Source of the DNA: Plecoglossus altivelis
Lineage: Eukaryota; Chordata; Actinopteri; Osmeriformes; Plecoglossidae
DNA length: 64,000 nucleotides
Direction: 5' to 3'
NCBI GenBank assembly: GCA_036571765.1
Contig: BROE01000001.1
Span: 1,849,631 to 1,913,630, forward strand
A program made the position numbers and the translations under genes. The notes below the pieces were generated by a model. That model was not told where the DNA came from. It saw only the letters and a list, made by a program, of their open reading frames with translations, and ran no database searches. Shown here piece after piece: positions 48,997-59,000 of this stretch; the stretch's first letter is position 1; each line of letters begins with the position of its first letter.

Positions 48997-50675
48997 CTAA
49001 ACGCTTATCACCCCATCCACCGGTGTCTCCTCCTCCTCCTCCTCGTCCACCTCTCCTACCGTGGGCACGCACGACGAGGGAGGGTACGGAGCCAAACTGG
49101 GGCTGCTGTTACCAGTGGCTGCCTGGATGGTGCCCACGCTGGCGCGCACGGTGAAGCTAGCCACGGAAGACATGCTCCCCGGCTTGGCCTGGATGCTGGC
49201 CCGGCCACAGGAGTGGGCTCGGCGCTCCAGGCTGGAGGAGCGGGCCACTGAGGAGGTGGTGGCTGTGCCCACGCCCTGCACCTTGCCTTCCAGGAAGTAG
49301 GTGAGCATCTCGCCCTTGCCCTTCACACTAACCTTACCCCGGCACACCAGGTCGTAGTTACACTTGAGCATGCGGTACACATCCTCTGTTACCTGGGGAG
49401 GCGTGCACACACACAAATACACACACACAGGTACACATTAACAAGACATTCAGACATAAATTAGCAAGCTAGGCATGTATGAACACACATCTTGTGTAAC
49501 ACATTGTGGCGTTAACCAGTGTTTACTACTGAATAAAGGAGTAGACGCTTGTTGAAAGATCAACTTAGCATAACAACATGATAGACACAACATTAGATAC
49601 ACTGTATGGTTGGAGCCAACACATGCTAAAAGAGGGAGAGGCTCTAAGAAAAGGGGCTCTAAGGGAAGGGGCTCTCAGAGGAGGGGTTCTAAGGGGAGGG
49701 GTTCTAAGGGGAGAGGTTCTCAGGGTAGAGGTTCTAAGGGTAGAGGTTCTAAGGGGAAAGGTTCTAAGGGGAGGGGCTCTAAAGGGAGAGGTTGTAAGGG
49801 GAGAGGTTCTAAGGGGAGGGCTCTAAGGGGAGAGGTTCTAAGGGGAGGGGCTCTAAAGGGAGAGGTTCTAAGGGGAGGGGTTCTAAGGGGAGAGGCTCTA
49901 AGGGGAGGGGTTCTAAGAGGAGGGGTCCTAAGGGGAGCTGTTTTAAGGGGAGAGGTTCTAAGAGGAGGGGTCCTAAGGGGAGCTGTTCTAAGGGGAGCTG
50001 TTCTAAGGGGAGGGGCTCTAAGGGGAGAGGCTCTAAGGGGAGAGGTTCTAAGGGGAGAGGTTCTAAGAGGAGGGGTCCTAAGGGGAGCTGTTCTAAGGGG
50101 AGAGGTTCTAAGAGGAGGGGTCCTAAGGGGAGCTGTTCTAAGGGGAGATGTTCTAAGGGGAGGGGCTCTAAGGGGAGAGCTAGCGGTACCTGGATCTTTC
50201 CGGGGACTCCGGTGCTGTCCATGCGGCTTGCCACATTTACCGTGTTCCCCCAGATATCATACTGGGGCCTCCGTGCCCCGATCACGCCTGCCACCACAGG
50301 ACCGACGTTGATGCCTAGACACACAATGCTGGATAAATCACACACTCGCCCACACACACGCACTGGGGCTCATTCTTAATCCCATTCTATAACTGCTAGA
50401 CCAATAATAGCGTAACTGCTCAGAGATGGGTTGTTCATGTGAGAGACGGCGTGTCACTCACCCACTCTCAGGACAAAGTCATTGTAGGACTGGTAGTTGA
50501 TCTCATCCAGCACATCGAACATCTCTATGGCATAGTCTGCCACTGTGCTCAGGTGGTTGTGAGTGGATTTTTTGGCCTAGAGAGACGATACAAACCAGTT
50601 GATGAATTAATATATTATGCAAAATTCCGCTGAATTTTAACATCATAAAGCTAACGTAATGAATGCAGTCATTTG

Positions 50676-50726
<51 letters not shown>

Positions 50727-51344
50727 CATGCATACATCCACACACACACACACACACACACGCACACACAGACGCAAATGCAGACATACACACACAGACA
50801 CACGTGCAGACATACACCCACACACACACAGACACACGCACATGCAGACATACACACACTCAGACATACACCCACACAAACCTGTGAACCAGGTCAGTAC
50901 CTTAGTTCCAATGGTGGGGACCAGGCCTACAGCTGCCATGTATGTGCTGCCTATAGTTTTGATTTTCTCAATGTCCTTGTAGCACTCTTTATCCATAAGC
51001 TGTGGCAGAGAGACGCAAACGTTTTCAGGTTCACTTCATCAACAAACATGACCAGACAAGACTTCTACAAATCACGTCAAGATGTTCTTGCGAGCTGGCC
51101 TGGCACGGTACCTCGTCGAAGTCAGCGATGATCTCATTGAGCAGACGCAGACACTCCACCCCCATGTTGTTGCCGTCCAGCTCGATGTAGAAGTCGTTGA
51201 AGTTGGGGATGGAGGCAAACAGCACCCCTACCTGAGCATAGGACTGGTAGTAGAGATCCTGTCAAGAAGGTCCAAACACTAGCGTAAACCCACTGGAGAG
51301 GAAGACCTTCTCACCTTTACATGTGTCTGGTTATGCGTGTGCGT

Positions 51345-51426
<82 letters not shown>

Positions 51427-51556
51427 AAGGGGGCCCCACCATGTTTCTGGGGTTGGACATGAGAAAGTGTTGAGCCACATGAGCTGGCAAGAGGTTGAAG
51501 AGGATTCTTCTGTTGTCCAATTTGACTTTCTCCATGCCGTCCCTCTCCTCCTCTGC
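48997..51556 (-). CDS. adcy1: adcy1 C2 catalytic exons and C-terminal tail
   Basis: Exons 51556-51440, 51258-51112, 50999-50901, 50576-50462, 50314-50190 and 49392-48997. Key stretches: VKLDNRRILFNLLPAHVAQ; IPNFNDFYIELDGNNMGVEC; IEKIKTIGSTYMAAVGL with the nucleotide-contacting Lys; MFDVLDEINYQSYNDFVLRV; RRPQYDIWGNTVNVASRM with the base-contacting Asp and the catalytic Asn and Arg; and VCRGKVSVKGKGEMLTYF with the phosphate-contacting Lys. C2 therefore looks active. The tail after FLEGKVQG is about 95 residues, Ser-rich, with VGEVDEEEEEETPVDG near the end, and bears little likeness to the human tail. The stop is TAG. Confidence 0.95.
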
Positions 51557-54500
51557 CTGAATACATACAAACACACATTGAATAACGCACAAAAACACAT
51601 TAAAAAACATACACACACTCAGGCACAAACGTGAACAGACAGCCCTTACAATTCACAACCTAGAGCTGCAGTAAAGTTCACCTCTGTGACCACAAGGTGT
51701 CAGTAAAATACCAAAAACAGAACGAACATAGCCATCGAAGCCCAACACCATAACATGTTATGATGCTGACATAAACATCCATGCAGTTATCTGCTGTAAA
51801 CTCACTTGAAAACAATATGAGACTTCAGCGGCCGATACAGTGCCCTACTCTTGCCCTTGCCAAGCGACACATCGCTGCCAACCATTCCAAACCCCTCACA
51901 TCTGCCAGAGGCCTTGACACCTGCCAAAAGTCTGGGCACTGGCAGCCTAACACTTTCAAATGTGCCAGTTCTTTAAGCAGTGGCCATACAATGGTTCCAA
52001 CAAATGGCTGGATGCTGCAGTAAACTTTCCTAACTTTTTGTTAGCAACGTCACCGGGGCAACACTTCCCAGAGAGTGAGACGTACTTCGACTCGACACAC
52101 ATAAACAAACAAACACACACACAGACCTGTGTAGCCCAGAGGAAGTCCAGGCGCAGTTTGAGGTCCAGCTGTCTGGAGTGGAGGGCCAGGGCACTGGTGA
52201 AAAGTAGCAGGGAGAGGATGGGCTCACAGCCCCGGATGTGGAGAGACCCCCCACTGTGGAGCAGACCAACAGAGACGTCAGCAGAGCTTACAGCATGCCG
52301 GAATGGACCACACAGCAGGCCGGGGGGCCGGTGTCTGTGTGTAGATGGACCCCCCACTGTGCTGGGGCCGACACTGATGTCAGTAGCTTACAATAAGACG
52401 GCAAGGCCTTGGCTGTTTGAGTACTGGGATTTAAAGCAGAGCTGGGGTGGAACACTGGCAACTCCATCGCAGAAATGCTGTTGAGTCCACGTGAACCTCT
52501 TTATTGTTTGGGAGGTTTGGTCAAACGGACTGTGAAACTAAGGAGGAACAGCTTTGTAAAACAATGTGGAAACTTGAATTTGTGTATTGTTCAGAGACAT
52601 TTATTGAGTCCTTCCCCTCTCCTCCCCTCCTCCCCCCTCCTTTCCTCCTCTTCTCCACCCTCCTCCTCCCCCCTCCTCCCCCCTCCTCCCGTCCCCTCTC
52701 CTCTCCTCTCCTCCCCCCCTCTCCTCCCCCCTCCTCTCCTCTCCTCCCCTCTCCTCCCCTCTCCTCCTCTCCTCACCCCTTCCCCTTCTCCCCTCTCCTC
52801 CTCTCCTGCCCTCTCTTACCCCCATGTCCCCTCCCCTCTCTTCCCCTCCTCTTCTCCCCTCCTCCCCTCTCCTCTTCTCTTCTCCTCCTCTCCTCCCCTC
52901 TACTCCCACACTATCTGTGATCTGCTGAGTGGGATGGACAACGGGTGCAGACGTTGTTGTCACCGGGCCCCTGCCCACTCGATCTCTCTCTATCTCACTT
53001 CCTCTCTCCTCCTCTCTCTCTCCTCTCTCTCCCCCTCTCTATCTCTCTCCCTCTGTCTCCCTAGCTCCTTCTCCCACCCTCTATATCTCTCTTCTCAGTT
53101 GTCTGGTTTGGAGCCTAATGAGTATGTGTGCTGCTTCAAAGACTTCAAAATGAGCGAGCGTGCGTGTTGTCAGGGGACAAACAAAGACTCCAGCGCATGT
53201 CCTTGTACATGCAAATGCCCCCCCCCCCCTCGACGCCCCCGACAACGCCCCTTGTTTGTTTGTGCCTCTACCAGATCAAACACGGACGGACACTGAAACC
53301 CTGGACAAGTGGGAGCCAATCACTGTCTCCGACACGTTTGAGTGACAGGTCAACATAGTGGATCTGAGAGCAGGGCCTGCGGACTGACGGACAGGGTGTT
53401 TATCTCTGTCTGGATGGGCAGGCTTGTGCTACTGTGTGTGTGTGTGTGTGTTTGGCTACTCACCCGGCGTACTTGCGGAAGCTGCTGAGCTCCAGCACAG
53501 TGATGTAGAGGATAGCCAGCAGCAGTAGTAGCGCCATCTTTGGCAGCCAGGAGACGCGCAAAAAGAGTGCTAGCGTTAGCGTTCCCACCACGCAGGACAG
53601 GAAGGCGTATCGGGCGCCGTCACAGGGCAGCTCGGCCATAGTGTGGTTGGCGGTGCCGTCCGCGTCAATGATGATGATGGAGCTGTTGGACTTGGCACTG
53701 CCCCACAACCACGGCATGCAGCCCACCTAGGAGACAGAGCAGGTGGGAAATGAGGTGAGGTCAGCTAGCGTTGCCAAAACTCACACATCTCTATGGCTAA
53801 TGCTGCTAAAGCTAACTCTGCTAATGCTCAAATCAATACTGTTAATGCTAAGTAAGCATAAATAGCATGCCGGATAGCCATCAAGCCAAAAAACAGCTGT
53901 CAGCATGCGTGCTTTTTGTGTGTAAGTGTTTTTGTTTTTCTTGCTATCAGACCTATTCTAACAGTTATAGAACTTCTCAAAGATTAGTTTTTAATCCTTT
54001 TATTCAGATGAAATATTCTGTGTTTTCTAATCCTGTGGGCTGTACTCACCACACAAGCCTGGGCCACAGCATATATTAAGAGCACAATGAGAATACACAG
54101 AGCCGTACGGATCTGAATGGTGAGGCACCCTGGAAAACACTAAGATATAGAGAAAGAGGGAGAGAGAGAGATAGGGGTTGAATAGAAAGAGGGAGAGAGA
54201 GATAGGAGGTAGAATAGAAAGAGGGAGAGAGAGAGATAAAGGGTAGAATGGAAAGGAGGAGAGAGATAGGGGTTGAATAGAAAGAGGGAGAGAGGGGGTA
54301 GAGTAGAAAGAGGGAGAGAAGGAGGAGGTTGAATAGAATGAGGGAGAGAGGAGGTACAGTCGAAAGAGGGAGCGAGAGAAAGATGAAGGAGGAGGAAAGA
54401 AAGGAGGGGGAGACAAGGAAGCTTACTTGGCAGAATTAAAAAAATGAAAAGTCAAAACGTTTACTTTCATGTCATAGCTGAGGGGTTTGTTGAAAGTTGG

Positions 54501-56009
54501 GGGAAACTTAGATTAATTGACTTTATGTTGAGTTGAAATGCAAAACAAAGTGCTTGCTCTAGGCCATTGACTTTAAACACCTTATAAAATTAGCCGATTT
54601 GAACTCACAAAGGAATATATACATATATATGCATAATATGTATTTGCCTATGGTGACACCAAATTAATTTAGGAAAGAGTTACTTTTGCACATATTCATA
54701 GTGCTTTGCAGAGTAGGACTTCAAAGTTATTTAAGTCCAACTAAGTCCAACTTGGCAGTACAGGGTTATTAGCATAACGTAGGCGTGAAACCGATATTAA
54801 ACCACCTAGTTGTGGCTCATCAAACAACAACAAACATGGAAAGCAAACAGTCCATCCCGTTAGTGAAGAAAAGAAACAGGAAAAAGGAACGTGTGATGAG
54901 GAAGTGTGCAGGTTTACCTGTACTCTAGTGACATGCAGGTACATGATACAAGCTACTAGGAAACAAATGCAGAAGACCAGTAGAACCAGCACTACTGTAC
55001 CCCTGAGAGACAAGAGAGAAGCAGAACCAGCCTGAGAAAACACACCCAACAGAAAGCAAACCAAAAAGTGTGTGCATGCAAGAGTGTGTTTTGGCGTGTG
55101 TGTGCGCACGAGTGTGTGTGTGTGCTGCTGTTGGATGCTATACACACTGTGGGATGATGAGAAGGTAGACAAGGCCAAACAAGGCAGCTAGAATAAGGGA
55201 CAGGACCACTGCACTGGTAAAGTACTCATCAGGGAGCTGGTGGTACTATCAGAGAGAGAGAGAAGGTGAGAGTGAGAGAGAGAGAGAGAGAGAGGGAGCG
55301 AGAAAGCCAGGAACAACATTGTATTCAAAAGTCATCTGTTGAAAAAAGTGATGTTTCTTAAGCGGTTCATGAACGAAGGTTTAAGAAAGTCGTTTTGGCA
55401 AATGTGACTGTTAATGTTTGCCTCTCACCCTCTGCTCGCGCTCAGAGCACTTGTACATGAGTGTGAGGAAGTTCAGGTCTGCGGTGTCAGACTCTGTTTG
55501 CCTGGCCTCGATCAAGCGCCCAATGTAGCGGTTCACCCGGGTTCCGGGGCTGCTCTGGGTCACGTTGGCCGATACAGAGGTCCGGTTCCTCAGCTTCTCA
55601 GGCGCTGTCCGGAGCGCCCTCCGCTGGTGACAAGTATGGTGGGAAAGGGAGATGAAATCGAAGTATGCTGAAAGGCTGCACTAATGTTGTCTAATGGAAC
55701 ACAGCATGGAACAAAGTCAGAGCCGTTGTGAAGCAAAAAATAATACAATTACCATAAAGTGCATTACGTTAAATTGTGGTATTTGACTTCACACTCACCG
55801 GCGAGTCACAATTCCACCTGATTTCACTTCAATCGCTCTACACATACGTACGCACATCAACTTTCAGTTAATGTCCTTTTCTGGAGCAAGAGAACCCAAC
55901 CTGACCCTGACCAAGCGTCTCTACCGCTAAGTCTTTGAAGCCAGAATGAGCATCAATTTAATGTGCTGGGCAGTAGAGCAGGGCAGAGCCAGTTGGTTAA
56001 CCATGGAGA

Positions 56010-56057
<48 letters not shown>

Positions 56058-59000
56058 CACTGTCTCAGTGGGGGGTAGGCAGGTCAGTAGGGGGCGGGGA
56101 GTGGGTGAGTACAGCCGGAGAGAGAGAGAGTGAGTGTTTCTAATGAGGACGGAGGAGCGATAGCTATGACCTGGAGCGGATGAGTCTTTAAACACATACG
56201 GCTGCACCTCATTTCTCCTCCCTCGCTTCCTCATTTCTTTTCTCTATTTTCTGCTCTCGACCTTTCTCGCACTTTCTATTGCACCTTCTCTCTCTCTTTT
56301 TGGCCTCTGTCTCCTCCTCTCGCACCCGCAATGTATCTATCTCCTTTCCTCTCTCTCTTTTGCCCTCTTTTTATTTTTCTGCATCTCTCCCCGTCTTTCT
56401 CCCTCTTCCTGTGTCTCTCCCTTCATCTCCTTCCCCTTCATCACTGCCGCCTGAGGACGTGGGCCCCCTCTCATGACCCAGATGTTTAGAGATGATCCGT
56501 GGAGCCCAGGACAGCCATCTCCCTCCCACGCCTGCCACTGTGCAGCCCGCTCGCCCCCTCTCTCTCGCTCCTGCCCCGCGCTCCTGCCTCATCTCCAGAT
56601 CCATGTGTCATTTCCGACAGCTCGCGGAGTGTGTGGCCTGCATGTTAACTTTAGCTCGATTTCACCGCCATCCTCCATCCTCTCCTTGCCCGCCCCTACT
56701 TTCCGTGTCGAGTTCCGCACAAACATTCACACGGAGATCGGGGGGTCGGTTCCTATCGTCGTGTTGTCAAAACATGACGTCAAATGGATGTTTACCGTGG
56801 GCTCATCTGTTATTTACTCTGTAAATGACTTAGCAGCGAGACCATAATAGGAACACTGTTATTCCCAGTTCACAAGCCATTTATCGGTGCCGATGGCCGA
56901 GCACTCAAAGAAAGTCCGTTGGCAAGCACCTGTTAATGTGACTGTAAGCACATCAAGCCGAGGTTGAATACAAGCCAGGCCAGAGGATTTCTTCCTCAGG
57001 ACAGACGGTCAGATAAGCACGTTAACAGTTGGCCTGGTAATCATGGGCAAGTTCTGAAAACACAGGGGGAAAGTAGCTCCTGATGTCATCTAAGGACTCA
57101 CAGCAAAGCGTGTCTCCGGAAAATCAAGGATATAAATACATTTGCATGCACATGCATTCATTCAGCCAGACACTTTTATCCAAGGTAACATGTGGGGGAG
57201 GAAGGGGGGGGGGGATTTCAACCTATGATGTCTTCATCCTTTTGTCAAATGCTCTGCCACTGAGCTGCACCCATCCTCACGTCCACCTACACACACCTTC
57301 ACCTTTCATGTCTAAAAATACAGGAAGACGCAAGGCTGCGCAATCTCCCACTTCCGCGCAGCAGGTTCTGTACCTTGTCTCCATCCTCGCAGTTCATGAC
57401 GTTGGAGAAGGGAATCTCGGCTTTGAACATCTTCCTGCAGTGCATGAGCTGCACCAGTAAGTAGCACACCGTTTTAAACTTCATCTTTTTGGCAGGCTTG
57501 ATGTCCGAGAGAATCAATCCTGGGAATATCTGTCAACAAACAAACAAGCAGATCAAGCTTTTAAAGATGACTCACTCACACACAAGCAGACACACACACA
57601 CACACTCATACACACACACACACACATACAATGAATGATACAACAAAAAATGTACAGCTGCTTATTATTAAAAACACAGCATACTGACAAATGAAACAGA
57701 TGCACATACAAATCCCACTTTAAAATGTCAGTTTCAGTGTCAATGTGAAATTAACAAGCAAGCAGCCAAAATGGGACAACCCCCCTGGTGTTTTGAGCAC
57801 TGTTAAAAACATTGGCCTCAAAACTATTTTAGAAGATATAATAAAATAACGCTTGGTTTAGCACAGAGGAAGCAGGACTCTTTTCAATTTGCAGAGTTTG
57901 TACTTCTGTTAGCGATATTATTTAAAAAAACATATCTCAAGCAGTATCTGAAAGACACGCAAGAGAGCAACACATCTGACACTGTCGGGGGGGGGGGGGG
58001 GGGGAGCGCACTCCTCACACACTCCCTGTCTCTTTGATGGAAGTATAACTGTGGGCTCCATCTATTAAGCGGATTAGCTAATTCGTCTTTATATCAAAGA
58101 GAAAAACCAAAAAGCCAGTAGGATACAGAACAGCCTTGGGAGATGCTGTGATGCACACAAGTTCACACAAGGACCTGCGTGGCTTAGGAACACGTATGCG
58201 TGTGTGTGTGTGTCTGTGTGTGTGTGTGTATGTGAGCACCATGGGTTATATAACATGCAAGCTCTGGAGAGCTCTGTGGCCCAGTCCCACGCCCCCTCTG
58301 ACGGAGCCAAGCCGGGCCAGGCCGGGCCGGGCCCTACCAGGCGGGAGATTCACGGGGGCGGCCATCAGCAGACAAGCGCAGTGGAGATGAAAATCCCTCT
58401 CCAGCTGCTTGCCGCACATCTGATATAATGGCAGAGTGAAACGAAAGGGAAAGGGTTCGCGAGTGTGCGCGCGCAAGAATGCTGTTTGACACTGAGGACC
58501 CGATCTACAGTCCGTGTCTTTGTAGTGTATGTGAGAGAGAGTTTGGTAAATGTGTCCATATATTCACGAAGGTTGTCGATGTGTGTTATTTACGCACCAA
58601 CACCCTGAGACTTAAGGCCCAGCATCACAGCACATAACACACATACGGCAGCATTCCACTATGCAGTCATGGAGATCCAATATACAATGTTAGCGAATTA
58701 TACTGTAGGTTTAGCTCCAGTCCTGGTGTGAACCAAGCAAAGTTTACAATACAAGTTGGACTTAGACAATGACCTCTACATCACAGGCCTTTTTAAACGG
58801 ATTATCTGTTCTGGTTTGTTTAGGATGGACACACTTTGGCTTCCAGCATATATTCAAAGCACATCTCTACCAAGATCCCAGTAAATATTATGGTTGTGAA
58901 AACATCTATAGGTGCTGCTTTGCTAGAACCTAAAAGCAGTCTAGTCTTGACACTCCCGCAAATCCATATATCTCTCCCCTCTACACAGACAAATGGACAC

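Larger units (their letters stand above)
55622..57373 (-). other. adcy1 intron of 1.75 kb
   Basis: No exon recognised. It contains a (TG)n tract (56011-56056), CT-rich sequence (56250-56460), a GC-rich non-repetitive part (56480-56960) that might be regulatory, and the degraded SINE-like stretch at 57140-57280. Confidence 0.45.

Noticed and set aside
49632..50182. Possible CRISPR-like array
   Set aside because: Units are directly tandem with no spacers, in a vertebrate intron. It is a minisatellite.
49610..50311. Long open frame of about 233 codons on the plus strand (Arg-Gly-Ser and Leu-Arg-Gly repeats)
   Set aside because: Produced entirely by the 15-bp minisatellite, whose unit is a multiple of three without stops. 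It runs antisense across an adcy1 exon.
52475..53296. Plus-strand open frame of 273 codons rich in Ser, Pro and Leu
   Set aside because: It crosses a pure C/T tract in an adcy1 intron; composition explains the lack of stops.
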